Assembly (NCBI RefSeq): GCF_033115175.1
Contig: NC_084834.1
Location: forward strand, 123,314,275-123,378,274
Length of the DNA stretch: 64,000 nucleotides
Source: Lepus europaeus
Lineage: Eukaryota > Chordata > Mammalia > Lagomorpha > Leporidae
Direction of reading: 5' to 3'
The notes below the pieces were generated by a model. That model was not told the origin of the DNA. It saw only the letters and a list, made by a program, of their open reading frames with translations, and searched no databases. The position numbers were made by a program, and so were the translations under genes. Shown here one piece after another: positions 1-11,685 of this stretch. Numbering within the stretch: the stretch's first letter is position 1; every line of letters begins with the position of its first letter.

Positions 1-1108
1 AAGCGGCACAAACTTTTACCTAGTGTTTTCACAGACTACAGACATTGGCTGGACATTAAAGGGCTCGCTTCAGCCTTGACTGTCCCCATGTGGCCAGAGA
101 GTGTTGTCCTGTGGTTGTTTTCCTGGATGTCTCCCTATCGCACAATCGGTTTGCTTCATTGTTCTGCCCTCACAACCTGCCAATGGAAACATCAGCTTCC
201 TCTCTCCTCAGGCCAGCGAACTGTGCTATGGAAAGGAAAACAGTCCTCTTGAGCTGCACTTAGATGCAACCTTGATTGTAGGCAGCCAGGAGCTCAGAGG
301 CTGGACCTCTGTGCTGATGCTCTTGGGCATAGATCATGTTCCTGATGACGTGGATTTGTGTCTATAAAATGGCAAGAAACGTGGCTGTGTGTAATCTGCA
401 CTCGTTATGACCCTGACGGTGTTATTGTTAGGGCCATCTTGCCAATTTGCATGACTAAAGCAAATAAAGCAAACAGAGATGTCAAAATGTTAGCATGATC
501 TGATCCCATCTGGAATACTGGGCTGAATTTTAGATACCATGTTTTAAGAGAATATCCTAAGGTTATGTCCCCAAGCATAGCAACCAGATAAAAAAAAAGA
601 TAATGAGAATTTTGGGAACATAGCCCTTAGGCATATCAGGTACTGAATAAAAAGCTAAAAGCACATTATAAGCATTAGTCTACCAAATGCTCACACAACC
701 CCAGAATAAAGCTAATGTGATGAAAACATAAATGCAGGCAACTTCCCCAAAATCACAGCTAGTGGCAATGAAGCTTTGAGTTATCACTCCAACCTCTCCT
801 TTTATAATTCCAAAGAGCTGGACCATGACCCCTCAGGAGGAGCTGGAAATGATTGAGACAGGGAACATTTGACCCAAAACAGACATGCTTTAGTTCATAA
901 ATCTGTGTGCCTAGAACCTATGCCCTTTATGCCCACAGAAATAGGATGGTTTAACTGACTTGAGTTGGGTCCCAGGTTCAATACCCAGGAGCCCACATAG
1001 ACCATGTGAACAGAGAGGGGGGAAGGGTGGATCTCCTGACATGGCATTTGTTCATTACAAACAAACAAAAATCATTTTGTTTTATTTAGCTACAGACTTC
1101 CTTTTGAA
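1..1108. other. Unassigned non-coding stretch
   Basis: No gene, splice-site pair or well-defined repeat was recognised. GGTTCAATACCC at about 976-987 looks like a pol III B box and could be a worn SINE scrap, but too little matches to call it. Confidence 0.4.
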
Positions 1109-1122
1109 GGTAGAAGTTTCTT

Positions 1123-1448
1123 TCTTTTTTTTTAATAGACAGAGTTAGACAGTGAGAGGGAGAGACAGAGAGAAAGGTCTTCTTTCCATTGGTTCACCCC
1201 CAAAATGGCCTCCATGGCTCGCATGCTGCGCTGATCTGAAGCCAGGAGCCAGGTGCTTCCTCCTGGTCTCCCATGTGGGTGCAGGCCCAAAGACTTGGGC
1301 CATCCTCCATTGACTTCCTGGGCCACAGCAGAGAGCTGGACTGGAAGAGGAGCAACCGGGACAGAATCCAGCGCCCCGACCAGGACTAAAATCCAGGGTG
1401 CCAGTGCCACAGGTGGAGGATTAGCCTAGTGAGCCACAGCGCCAGCCT
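1123..1448 (-). mobile_element. C-repeat SINE
   Basis: Antisense copy. It begins with a T-run and CT/GA-rich end and finishes with the complement of the SINE head (CACAGCGCCAGCC). A perfect 14-bp TSD, GGTAGAAGTTTCTT, is at 1109-1122 and 1449-1462. Confidence 0.95.
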
Positions 1449-1462
1449 GGTAGAAGTTTCTT

Positions 1463-1974
1463 AAAAGCAAGATTGACTTAATATAAGGAGAAACTTTGCA
1501 ACAGTCAGAGGTAATTTACAAAGGGATGCAAAGACTTGGGGAAGCTCTCACTATCTCAACACCTTCAGGCAGACGCCCAGTGTTCTAACATACGATAGAG
1601 TATTGGTCATCCTGCCTTTCACTGTGAAGAAGACATCCCCAGCGGGAACTCACATTACATTCCTTCCCAGCTCCCAGGCCAATCATTCAGCAGTCAGGAA
1701 CCTAGATTCCAAGAGATTTGCTCAATTCCTAGAAGCCCATACCTGCTGGAATCCATCTGGATAGCTAGTGAATGGCACACTTTCTGTCAAACACACATCT
1801 AGATAAGGCAATGGCCAGACCACTACTTCTAGGATCCCTGGATGGCAAGATTATGGAAACCCAAATCAGCATTTGCCAGACTCCTCAGATCCTGATGCAC
1901 ACACAACAAGCAGCACTTGCACAGAGCTGTGTCTAAATGAAGACCCAACTAGTCTCAAATGACAGGAGGCCCAA
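1463..1974. other. Unassigned non-coding stretch
   Basis: No gene or repeat recognised. Confidence 0.4.
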
Positions 1975-2225
1975 CTCAAACTGGCTTAAACAAAAGCAAT
2001 AAAAATGGAAATGGATAAACTTTGGGTACATACTGGTTCAAGCAGCTGAAGAGTCCAGAGGTGGATGTGGCCAGAAATACTAGAATATCTCCCCAGATGT
2101 AGGGGTGTAATTCCTGATCTTTTCATATCTCAGCTTGGCTCCATCTCTCCTGGCTGACTCTCCAACAGGTTCCCCCTCTTATAGTGGCTTATACTATCCA
2201 AACGACTGCCAGAACTTCTGAGGGG
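1975..2225. repeat. Old interspersed repeat, family not named
   Basis: The arrangement CTCAAACTGGCTTAAAC, then GTTCAAGCAGCTGAAGAG, then CCATCTCTCC resembles a worn mammalian repeat. A similar layout is at 10380-10650. No family assigned. Confidence 0.35.
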
Positions 2226-2560
2226 TGTCTTTCTGTTACAGGGGGATGAGGACAATCTGGATCATTGTCTCATATTGAAGAATTTCCATGTGGACAGGGA
2301 CAGTAGGCAAAGCAAGATTTATTGAAAGTGAGACACCGCCTGCTGCAGCAGTGGGGGGAGGGGGGCTCCAAGGGGAGGAGTTGCCAAAGAAGCCTGCCAG
2401 TGTCTGCCCTTTGTGAACATGAAGTGGCTCTCTCTGATTGGTCCCTTTCTGAAAATCAAACCTAGATTTACCCAATCGGGGTGGAGCAAAATAACAGCTA
2501 AATAGAATGTGGGGAATACAATCCTGTCAGGCTTTGGTAAAACTAAGTGCAGTTAACGGA
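2226..2560 (-). mobile_element. LTR-like segment
   Basis: On the minus strand it shows a CCAATCAGAG CAAT-like box, a pyrimidine-rich stretch, and TTTCAATAAATCTTG polyadenylation context (complement at about 2310-2325), as in retroviral LTRs. Boundaries and family are uncertain. Confidence 0.4.
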
Positions 2561-2912
2561 CATAATTGCCTTCCAACTGCCTGAACTCCTCACAGCTTCA
2601 TCTCTTGCTTCCTTCCAGGTTCAAAGCCTGCAGGACAAACAACAAGAAAAAGTTGAGCATACTCATTTTTCATAGCACCACATGCCGGCCACAGGTTAAA
2701 TTCCCAGCATCCCACTCAGACCACATGATCAGAAATGGAGGCAGAATTGATTTTCTTAACTCATACAGCAAGTATCTGAATACCTCCTACGTGAAGAAAG
2801 CATTATGTTCAACATCACCCAAATTTGACTAAAACATCAAAGCTGTTGTGTTCAGCTAAGCCATGAGAAGGGAGACTCATTTACAGTTAGGAAGTGGCTT
2901 ATAATCATTCTT
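2561..2912. other. Unassigned non-coding stretch
   Basis: No coding or repeat signal recognised. Confidence 0.35.
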
Positions 2913-3264
2913 TGTTAGGAAAATGGCGCAGTCTTATCTATGGCACGATCTACACCCTGATCTACATCCTAGGCCCTAGCCCCCACCACCATTGCTGAAA
3001 GCCAGGTAGCCACATGGCCCAACCACCGGTGTCAAGCTCCATCCCCAACCTAATGGGATTTGCTATTCCTACTTTCCTGCCCGCCCCCTGAAAAAGGGAT
3101 ATTAGATCTACTTCCTGGACACACACTCTCTTTTTCCTTCTTTGCCCCCCCCTCTGGTCTGCTGGGTTTTCCCCCAATAAACCCTTTCCCTTACTCCAGT
3201 GTTTGGTGTGTTTTGTGATGGCCTTACAGTCTTTGTTCAGAAAATCTTGGGTTTTTTTCTTACA
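2913..3264 (+). mobile_element. ERV-type solo LTR
   Basis: It runs from TGTTAGG to TTTTTTCTTACA, has a CT-rich stretch and CCCCCAATAAACCC as a polyadenylation signal at about 3173. Its last bases match the end of the LTR-like segment at 44.6 kb. No flanking TSD was found. Confidence 0.65.
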
Positions 3265-3313
3265 CTATAAGGTCAAGAGAACTTCTCACTCATTCTCACC
3301 TGGAGCAAGTTTC

Positions 3314-3653
3314 TTTCTTTTTTTTTTTTTTTAACATTTATTTATTTATTTATTTGAAATAGTTATATATAGAGAGGGAAAGACAACTCTTCCATCTGCT
3401 GGTTCACTACCCAAATGACTGCAATGGTCAGGACTGGGCCAGGCTGAAGCCAGGAGCCAGGAGCTTCAGCTGGATCTTCCATGTGGGTGGCAGGGGCCCA
3501 AGCACTTGAGCCATCTTCTGCTGCTTTTCACAGGCACATTAGCAGGGAGCTGGATTGGAAGTGGAGCAGCTGGGTCACTAACTGGTGCCCACATGGGGTG
3601 CCGGTGTCACAGGTGATGGCCTTGCCTTCTGAGCCAAAATACCAGCCACTGGG
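3314..3653 (-). mobile_element. Older C-repeat SINE
   Basis: Antisense: T-run, (TTTA)n, then the diagnostic GAAGCCAGGAGCCAGGAGCT segment and the complement of the head near 3645. Diverged, TSD not clear. Confidence 0.88.
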
Positions 3654-3953
3654 TTGGTTTTAGCCTCTGATGTCTATCCACATTCCCATTGGGGTATTTG
3701 ACAGTGTATGGAGACATATTTGGTTGTTATGACCAGAGAAATGCTAGTAGCATCTAGTATGTAGACACCAGCGCCCTGGTAAACATCCTATAGTTTATAG
3801 GGCAACTCCTCACAACAAAGAACTGTCTATCTCAAAATGTCAACAGCTCCAAAGCAGAGAAACCTGGCTTAACCTGAAAGCATATGAACATGCATTTGCA
3901 ATGTCCAGAAGCCTCCAGCATGGGTGAGACTCTAGTTCTATAACAACCCCTGG

Positions 3954-4564
3954 TGATACCAGAATTTGACCTCCTAAAATATATCAGATTGCGGCCCCTT
4001 TAAAGCTCCCTGAAAGTCCCATCTGGGGGTGCCACATATGTTATCGGAATTTGGGGTGCCAATTTATTAATAAATTCCCAATATTAATAAGCCCGTGTGG
4101 GTTTTTCCTAATTTTTAGAGAAGAATTCTGAATATCAGCACAAATGAACGAGACAGCATGGTACATTTTAAGCTTTTATTCAGTGTGAAAGATGCATAGG
4201 AGAGTGAGGGCCATAGTTCAATCTAAGGAGAAGGGAAAATCTGGATATTAGGTTGAAGTTCACACCAAGCAGGAAGCAGGCCAAAAGCCACAAGCAGCAA
4301 GTGTTTTTGAGCAGCTATCCACCGCTTATCACAAGCAGCGAAGCAGAGGCAGAGATTTTGGGGCGCTCCTTGCCTTTTATATATTTTTCAAAGGGGAGTG
4401 GTTGCATGGTCTAGTGGGCAGGTGGGCGCTCAGGGATGGTCAGGTAGAGCATGATGTCACACAGGGGCGTGCTGAGGGCATCAGGTAGGGCATGATGTCA
4501 CACAGGGGCATGGTCTTCCAGCTCCCAAACTTGATCAGTTCTAACCCATAAGCCTGTCTACCTC
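3954..4564 (-). mobile_element. ERV solo LTR, same family as the LTR at 47.7 kb
   Basis: The antisense LTR runs TG to CA. It shares with the 47.7-kb copy the blocks GAGAAGAATTCT, GGTACATTTTAAGCTTTTAT and AGATGCATAGGAGAGTGAG. On its own strand it carries AATAAAAGCTT as polyadenylation signal and a 41-bp U3 direct duplication (4441 and 4482). Flanking CTGG (3950-3953) and TTGG (4565-4568) may be a decayed 4-bp TSD. No internal viral sequence is present. Confidence 0.8.
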
Positions 4565-5444
4565 ATTGGTACTACAGGACAACTCAAAAAGTGGCTCTGA
4601 AAACCGCATCCCAGGTAGGAACACAGTAGAGGTCTAGCCTGGGTTCTGTAGAGGCACTACTAGTAGTGCTCACAGGATGCTGACAACTAAACTTTTATTG
4701 TTACAAAGCCATCCCCAGCTGGAACTCTTCCCATAGTACCTTTGGCTTCCAGGCAGTCACCCACAGTAACTCAGAATCACTAGAAGGCCATACCTGCAGA
4801 GAGCAACCTGGATACCCAATGCATCACACAGGGTTTCCATCAAATGCACATCTTTAATTGGCCAAAGATCCAACTTCATTTCAAAGCTATCCACTCCCCT
4901 CTCACAGACCAGTGTTCTCAATGCCATGGGCGGCTTCCTGTTGATGATTTAGGAACTGTGCCAAGATCACCTGCTGGAAGCACGCCACGGAATTGACCTC
5001 CCACTCTCAGACATGAGTGACCTGCCCAGTGGTTGTGTTAGGACTGTGTTTGAGTTTGTGCTGTGCAGTCAGATTTGACCGTCTAACTTACGATGATGCC
5101 CTGCTTGTGTTGTGTTCGCAAGCTGAAGCATGCTGCAGTGGACAGAAGACCACAGAATGTTGGAACTGTAGTGTACCACGCCAGTAGGTCTCTGTCTGCC
5201 TTTCTGCCTTTGGATTGTTAAAATCCTGCCACAAAACATGAATTCACTAACAGGCAAATAACACTTTTAGACCAGGTCTATTCAAAACCCTCCAAACAAT
5301 CACTGTATTTATTCCATCTTGTCAATGAGAAAACAGATCATTCTGATTCTTTGACCAAATCAGCATTATTTTTACTTAAATTGGAACCTTGACTTCACAT
5401 TAGAACCACTTTGAACAGGCCATCCTCCTTCCTTTGGAATCTCC
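4565..5444. other. Unassigned non-coding stretch
   Basis: Apparently single-copy sequence without coding or RNA signal. Confidence 0.4.
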
Positions 5445-5457
5445 AATCCCACTACCA

Positions 5458-5798
5458 GGGGTCGGCACTGTGGCGCAGCAGGTTAACGCCCTGGCCTGAA
5501 GTGCCAGCATCCAATATGGACGCTGGTTCAAGTCCCAGCTGCTCCACTTCCGATCCAGCTCTCTGCTATGGCCTGGGAAAGCAGTGGAAGATGGCCCAAG
5601 TCCTTGGGCCCCTGCATCTGTGTAGGAGACCCGGAGGAAGCTCCTGGTTCCTGGCTTCGGATAGATGCAGCTCCTGCTGTTGCAGCCATCTGGGGAGTGA
5701 ACCATTGGATGGAAGACCTCTCTCTCTCTCGGCCTCTCCTGTCTCTGTGTAACTCTGACTTTCAAATAAATAAATAAATCTTAATGAAAATAATTAAA
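5458..5798 (+). mobile_element. C-repeat SINE (older CAGCAGGTTAA subtype)
   Basis: Full-length sense copy from GGTCGGCACTGTGGCGCAGC to TTTCAAATAAATAAATAAATC. The 13-bp TSD AATCCCACTACCA is at 5445-5457 and 5799-5811. Short open frames on both strands here are SINE artefacts. Confidence 0.95.
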
Positions 5799-5944
5799 AA
5801 TCCCACTACCACTAGCCCTTTGGGGTTTATTCCTCTCTTGGAAGCCCCCCTCCACGCTGCTCTGGCTGGAGGCCTCTGACTCTCATAAATACTTTCAAAT
5901 CTCTTTGCAAAAAAATAAATAAATAAAAAGAATTGCTTTGATGC

Positions 5945-6100
5945 TTTTATATATCTGGGTACTCAGGCTGCCCCCAGACCAGCTAAATAATTTCTGGAGG
6001 TGGAATCCAAGAATCTGTATTTTTGAAAAGCTCTCCCTCCTGGGGGTTCTAAAGCACTCCTGGCCCACATTTTCACACTTCTCACTGGAACAAATGACTT
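5945..6100 (-). mobile_element. MER5-like hAT (Charlie) fragment
   Basis: Internal MER5 words such as AAGAATCTGTATTTTTGAAAAGC are recognisable in diverged form. No intact terminal inverted repeats. Confidence 0.45.
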
Positions 6101-6263
6101 AGGGGGGCCGGGACTGCAAGCGTGTCCTGAGCCTTACCAACCAGGGAGAAAGGACGCAGAAAGAGAGGGAGTGTGGGAGGGCCGGAGGTGGGCAGGAGGA
6201 AAGAGGTGTATTCATTTCAGACAACTGCCATAGGCTTAACACTTGCAGTTGGGGTTTCAATTA

Positions 6264-6360
6264 TATGAGGGTATTTCAAAAAGTTCATGTAAAAATGGAA
6301 ATAAAAGATACCTTTATTTTGTGGTAAAAATGTCAAATTTGTAATACACATGTCCCATGA
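6264..6360. mobile_element. Mariner-like element end
   Basis: GGGTATTTCAAAAAGTTCATG followed by a region matching the copies at 15773 and 36632 (TTCAAMAAGTTCATG core). Assigned to a Tc1/mariner-type family from memory. Confidence 0.5.
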
Positions 6361-6474
6361 GTTTTTTTCTTTTTTGTATGTTCAGTTCTCTCATGCAGCA
6401 ACAACTCTGCAGTATAAAAGCAGTTTTCTGTAGTTTATTCAACTGGAAAAGAATATCATAAATAACTCAGACCA

Positions 6475-7050
6475 GACTGTCACCAGTAAGGGGACAGATA
6501 ATTTGCTGGCATTATTACCCATTGGCTAACAAAAATACTCAGTGACAGCTAACTGTCACTAGTCAGCTAAAATAGAGTATTACTAAAAACCAGTGACAGT
6601 CACACATGAATTTTATTGAAAATGAGAAGCAAATGAGAGACAAATGAGAGGCAAGGTAACCGATCAGGACTGGCCACCAATCAGGACCGACACTCCTTAC
6701 CAGAGTGCGGCCCCCAACAGCGGGTTACACAGCTTTTTATAGTATTCTGTCCACTAGGGCTCACAATTTCGAACCAGACCCCTGGTATGCAGTGAACAAT
6801 AAAGAGGAAAACCAGAATATGGTTGTAAGATAATAGTTAACAATAACAAACCCAGTAACAGATCCAAGATATGGTGGTGAGATAACCGTGGAGGACACAT
6901 TTCAGTCAAGCTAGTTCCTGGGAATTTGGGCCCACATAGTTTCACAAGATCCACCCTTAGCCGTTAGCAAGCAAAGCTAATATGTGCAGAAGCAAGAGAT
7001 CTGCAATTAGCTTTTAGCCACACTCACTCCATTTTGATTCTGATTTTACA
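6475..7050 (-). mobile_element. ERV LTR
   Basis: Read on the minus strand it begins TGTAAAATCAGAATC at 7050. It has a TATA box (ACTATAAAAAGC, about 6730-6742), CCTGATTGGTGG (a CAAT box on the opposite strand), and TCAATAAAATTC as polyadenylation signal near 6612. A short inverted pair around GTGACAG and CTGTCAC lies in the presumed R/U5 part. The left boundary is uncertain. Confidence 0.65.
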
Positions 7051-7480
7051 GTACTCCGTGTGGCCTTTATCCAAAACCGCTGTGCTGGGATGGGGAGTGA
7101 TAACTCTCTGATCTCCCACTTGCTGACAGAGCTGCCACATTTGGCTCTCCCTGCATTCTCACAGAATGCAGACAGATGGGTGTGCTGGGGTGGGGGGAGG
7201 GGAGCCCCCGCGGAGGAGACAATGGGACCCCTGGTGAGTGAGCTCCTGGGCAGAGATCAAAGCACGCTTGTGAAGGGCTCCTAGCCCCATGGTAGGACTC
7301 GAGTGCCAAACCCTGAGAAGCTAAGCTGAAAACCTTGAGCTGAAAACTCAAGTATGTGTCTATGGGTTCATCCTCAGATGACAGTTCTGTAATTGAACTT
7401 TCTTTTCTCTGCCCTAGCACCCTGAAAAGAAGAGAAGATGAGGCATTTCAGGTAAATCACGAAAATCAACCTGTTCTGAA
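7051..7480. other. Unassigned stretch
   Basis: GC-richer than its flanks with overlapping open frames on both strands (about 7060-7420), but no recognisable product or splice structure. Confidence 0.35.
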
Positions 7481-7499
7481 CTTCTGATTATGGAGTTAG

Positions 7500-7900
7500 G
7501 GATAGAATGTTCTTTTCCTATGGCTGCTCCAACAATTTGCTACACACTTAGAGGATCGTCACCCGGAATCATTACCTTTCAGTTCTGCAGGTCAGAAGTG
7601 CAACATAGGCCTCCCTGGTTTAAATCCAGGGGTCAGAGCAGCTGCCTTTTCTGGAGACTCCAGGGTAGATCCTGTTTCCCTGCCTTGCCCTGCTTCTAGG
7701 GGCTGCCCACAGTCTCTGGGCCGTCCTTCTGTCTTCAGAGCCAGTGACACTGGGCCACGCTTTTCCCACAGTGACTCGCCCTGCTCTCTTCCACTCCCTT
7801 CTCTTACATTTAAGGACTCCTATGACTGAGCCCACGACAACCCAGGATAATCCCCCTCTTTTAAGATCCGTTGATTGGCAATCTGAATTCCACCTGCTAC
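7500..7900. repeat. Old LTR-like interspersed repeat
   Basis: The order GGCTGCTCCAACAATTTGC, then TTCAGTTCTGCAGGTCAGAAG, then ACTCCTATGACTGAGCCCA recalls a common old mammalian repeat (CCATAACAAAGTACCACAAA type). Family not named with confidence. Confidence 0.4.
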
Positions 7901-8274
7901 CTTAAATCCCCCTTTGCTACACTACGTACTTGGTGGTCCCAGGGAAGAGGATGTAGTTGTCTTTGGACAGCTATGGCATTGCCCACCAGAGATGGCATGT
8001 TCAAATTACAACTGGAGGGTGCTCAGCCCTTCTCTCACAGACACTTGCTGGACACTAAATTGCACCAGAGACGTGCACAGAGAAGGCAGTATGACAAGTG
8101 ACATGACAGGGGCTGTGCAAAGGGAGAAGAAGGGCTCACCTTATCTGGGTGGGACAGGAAGTCCTCATGCCAAAGATGCTACTTATCCAAGAATCACCTG
8201 TCGTTACCACTTCCTGGACAGTCATGTCGGAGTTGCCAAGAATGAAGACAGGTAAGCTGATATGATATCATCCT
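7901..8274. other. Unassigned stretch
   Basis: No gene or repeat recognised; the open frame at 7914-8255 has no recognisable product. Confidence 0.3.
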
Positions 8275-8460
8275 CACCACGGCTCGGGTTCATTGAGCAC
8301 TTACTGTCTCCGTGTACTGTGCTAAGGTGCTTTACCTTGACTCGGCCTTCTATCCCTCACAGCAATCCAGTGAGGCAGTTTTGCAAATGACTGCATTTGA
8401 TAGAGCGGGAAGCAAAGACCCAGAGTTTGCATAGCTTATCCCAGATCACATTGCAAGAAA
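8275..8460 (-). mobile_element. MIR SINE
   Basis: Antisense MIR words: TTCATTGAGCACTTACTGT, GTGCTAAGGTGC, CCCAGATCACATTGCA. Confidence 0.8.
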
Positions 8461-8549
8461 TACTCTTCCTGCTTCTGATGGTGGGATCTGACACTGGTGT
8501 GGTGAGAAGACAGGCAAAAATGATCATGGTTGGCAGTATAACAGCAGCA

Positions 8550-8660
8550 ACTTTTTAGCAGGTGCCATATTGAGTAGACAACATTCATAACCTCATTTTA
8601 TCCCAGCTATCTTGAGATACTATTATTTCTCTTTTACTGATGAAATGACAGAAACTCAAA
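8550..8660 (-). mobile_element. MIR fragment
   Basis: AACCTCATTTTATCCCAGC followed by CTTTTACTGATGAAATGACAG, the diverged complement of the MIR core. Confidence 0.55.
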
Positions 8661-8767
8661 AACATCAACCTAACCATGGTGAGCTCATCAGAAAGTAGCA
8701 TTTCTGGTCTGTCTGGCTTCACAGCCTGTGCTTGGGAGGAGAAAGACAAGAAGGCCAAGTGTGGCAT

Positions 8768-8930
8768 AATGAAGAGATTCTCAACCTGCAGTGCTCATCA
8801 GCATCACCTGGAGGCCTTGAGAGCAGCCAGGTCGCTGAGCTCTGCCTCCAAGTTTGATTCTGGGGAGGAATCCAGGAATTTGCATTTCAAACTTGGTCAG
8901 GTGATGTCCATGCTGCTTTGAGAGCCACTA
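8768..8930 (+). mobile_element. MER5A hAT (Charlie) element
   Basis: TTCTCAACCTGCAGTGCTC, ATCAGCATCACCTGGAGG, and GGAATTTGCATTTCAAAC match MER5A order. It ends in a degenerate inverted repeat (GAGAGCCACT). Confidence 0.8.
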
Positions 8931-9085
8931 GCACAGTGCAATTTGCACAGGCCTTGGAGTCAGACCTGACTTTGAATCTTACCAGCTGTGAGACCTGGAG
9001 CAAAATCTTAGCCTCCCTGAAACTGAATTGCATTTCTGGAAAATGACAGCAGCTTCTATCTCATAAGTGATTGCAAGGATTTTGG
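8931..9085 (+). mobile_element. MIR SINE
   Basis: GGAGTCAGACCTGACTTTGAATC, CCAGCTGTGAGACCTGGAG and TCTCATAAGTGATTGC follow the MIR consensus order. Confidence 0.8.
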
Positions 9086-9532
9086 ATGTGCAGATGGGAG
9101 GGGAAGAAAGGATGTCAGAGTTGCCAGGGCTGTGCCTTGTCCTTGTAACTCCATGTGTTCCATCATCTAAAACCTGCGATGAGGAGGCAAGGGGGAGGGT
9201 CTTACATGCACCTGTGGCTGCAAATCCTGGTGTTGTGTGATGACCAAGAAAAGAGCTTGGCAATGAGCATATAAATCACCATTATTATTTTTCTTCTTTA
9301 AAGGGTAAGGGTTGCCTTTTTCATTTCAAAATTCCTCCTTCACTCATCTGCTTGGAACAAAACCCGTGCCGCTGACTTTGGGTTTGGTGGCAGCTCCACA
9401 GTCTCCTACCCAGAAAGAGTCCCTTCACTCTGCCAGCCCCGGAGGACCAGGGTGGCCTCAGCCAGCCTTTCACAGGCTCTCCCACGCCTTCTGAAGCACC
9501 TGGTAGGGTTCTGCTTTTAAGATGCTAAGATA
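9086..9532. other. Unassigned stretch
   Basis: No gene or repeat recognised. Confidence 0.35.
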
Positions 9533-9839
9533 GGGCCTGCACTGTGGCACAGCTGATGAAGCCACAGCCTGTGATGCCGGCATCCCATATGGGTGCTGGT
9601 TTGAGTTCTGGCTGCTCAACTTCTGCTCTGGCTCCCTGCTGATGTGTCTGGAAAAGCAATGGAAGATGGCTCAAATACTTGGGCCCTTGTCACTCACGTA
9701 GGAGACCTGGATGGAGTTCCAGGCTCCTGATTTTGTAGCCATGTTGGGAGAGAACAAGTGGATGGAAGATCTTTCTGTCACTCTGACTTTCAAATTAAAA
9801 AACAAAACAAAACAAAACAAAACCACTTTAAAAAAAAAA
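9533..9839 (+). mobile_element. C-repeat SINE
   Basis: Sense copy: GGGCCTGCACTGTGGCACAGC head, GGTTTGAGTTCTGGCTGCTC B-box region, then TTTCAAATTAAAAAAC and an (AAAAC)n tail at 9797-9825. Confidence 0.9.
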
Positions 9840-9945
9840 ATAGAGGAAACTAAGGTACAGCACAGTGAAGGCATTTGCTCTTGGTCACAGGGTAGTGAAT
9901 GGTAGAGCCAGGTGCTGCCTCTGACCTTCTGACTCCTGAGCCACA
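9840..9945 (-). mobile_element. MIR fragment
   Basis: GAGGAAACTAAGGTACAG, TTGGTCACAGGGTAGTGAA, GGTAGAGCCAGG: antisense MIR 5' half. Confidence 0.65.
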
Positions 9946-9950
9946 GCTCA

Positions 9951-10236
9951 GTAGTTTATTTATTGAAAGGCAGTTACAGAGAGAGAGAGAGATCTTCCAT
10001 CTACTGGTTCACTCCCAACATGGCCACAATGGCCAGGGCTAAGCCAAGCTGAAGCCATGAGCTTCATCTGGGTCTCCCACATGAGTGCACTTGGGCTATC
10101 TTCCACTGCTTTTCCCAGTCCATTAGCAGGGAACTGGATTGAAAGTGGAACAGCTCGGGCGTGATTTGGTGCCTACAGGGGATGCCAGCCTCACAGGCAG
10201 CAGCTTTACTCGCCACACCACAACGCTAGCCCCTGA
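9951..10236 (-). mobile_element. C-repeat SINE
   Basis: Antisense: TTTATTTATTGAAAGGCAG, GATCTTCCATCTACTGGTTC, ending CACCACAACGCTAGCCCC. Confidence 0.9.
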
Positions 10237-10302
10237 GCCCCTCCTCGTAATCATTACTGTATATTTTCTCTGCAGTTGCTCGCAGATGTGTTTCCTGCTG
10301 GC

Positions 10303-10365
10303 CGGAGAGGGAGAGGGAGAGGGAGAGGGAGAGGGAGAGGGAGAGGGAGAGGGAGAGGGAGGAGG
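10303..10365 (+). repeat. (GGGAGA)n microsatellite
   Basis: About nine uninterrupted GGAGAG hexamers. A hexamer preserves reading frame, so both strands stay open (Gly-Glu or Pro-Ser style repeats); this is not evidence for coding. Confidence 0.95.
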
Positions 10366-10379
10366 GGAATATGCTGTTT

Positions 10380-10690
10380 CCATTCGGGACTGTTTTCAGC
10401 TGCACATAAGAGAAAGCCCAAATAACAGAGGTTTAAACGAGATTTAGGGCCTTTTCTCTTACATGTTGTGAGATGCAGGAGTAGACCGTGCACAGCTAGA
10501 ACCAGGCCTCCATGTCATCAGGGGCAGCTTCTTTGTATCTTTGCTGTCCTCCGGCCTTATGATGATGCGTGGTTTCCATCGTCAAGTTTGCTTCATCATC
10601 CAAGATGGCTGCTGGAACCCTGACTACCAGGTAAGGACTTCGGTGGCAAATGGGAAGATTGGGGCTAGGAGGATAATGATAGTTCTTCCA
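10380..10690. repeat. Old interspersed repeat, family not named
   Basis: GCCCAAATAACAGAGGTTTAAAC followed by CATCCAAGATGGCTGCTGGA. Similar in design to 1975-2225. Confidence 0.4.
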
Positions 10691-11685
10691 ACAGAGACAC
10701 CACCCTACAAGTTTTGCTTACATCCCACTGACCACCGAAGGGCATTGGAAATAGAGGGTCAGGGTAGCATTCCTGAAGGGAGAGTGAGCCGAATTACTAC
10801 TGGTGACAGAATCCACCAGCATCCGCAAGTTAGTATGAGGCACATAGAAACTCTCTGCAGGAGAGCTGGCTTGTTGGACAGGAGTTGCACAGCAGGCTGA
10901 TGCCAACTTTCCCCAGGGGCTGCCAGGGACAGCATTGACTGACAAGGCAGACAAAGCACATGAGTGGGCTTTGAAGTTCTGTGGCATAACCCAAGCCACC
11001 AGGGATTTAGGCCACTAAACCCATTCCATAAGAACTGAAGAGTGCAGTTATGAAAAGACCCCCAGAGCGAATGAGAATGCTTTGTTCACCAAGCCAAACA
11101 GCCCTTGGAAACGGGTCCTGAAGCTGGACTTCTCCCTAAATTTATGAGAGTGGCGAATTTGTTATTTCATCTGCCAAATAGAAATGGACAGTGCTGTGAC
11201 ATTTGTAAGACTTGTGCCCTCCTGTGTTATTCTTCCCTTGGTATATATTCATAGGCACACAGCAAAGGTAGACTTGACCCATCCTTTCACAATTATATCA
11301 AGACTGCAAGAGGAAAAGCATTGTTGGCAATTAACCCTAAATGGCTCTGTGATGCTTTGCAGATGTGTGCACTCCGATAGGCACTTCAGATGGTCTTTAT
11401 TTTAGTAGCCTTCACCACGCCCTCATAAGCCCCATGGGATTTTGTGGTTTGTGGGCTCATTTTGCTTCCATGACATTGTGTGTTCTTTCCCCTCTGACCA
11501 CAGCGCTTCACCTTTCAGCTGGACTTAACTTCTATTTGGCCTTAAAAATCACCTCCCTGGGGAATCCTAAATTCATTAGGATTTCCCAAAGTCATTGCTC
11601 TTTTCCTGCTACATTCAAGTATTTCTGTTTGCATGATTCTCATGATAAATAGCTGCATATTTGTTTTCATTTCTGCTTCCCTGTG
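10691..11685. other. Unassigned stretch
   Basis: No coding exon recognised; open frames of up to about 100 codons have no recognisable product. Confidence 0.35.

Noticed and set aside
10139..10447. Open frames on both strands with Gly-Glu or Pro-Ser repeats
   Set aside because: Produced by a hexamer microsatellite whose unit length keeps all frames open; no coding context.
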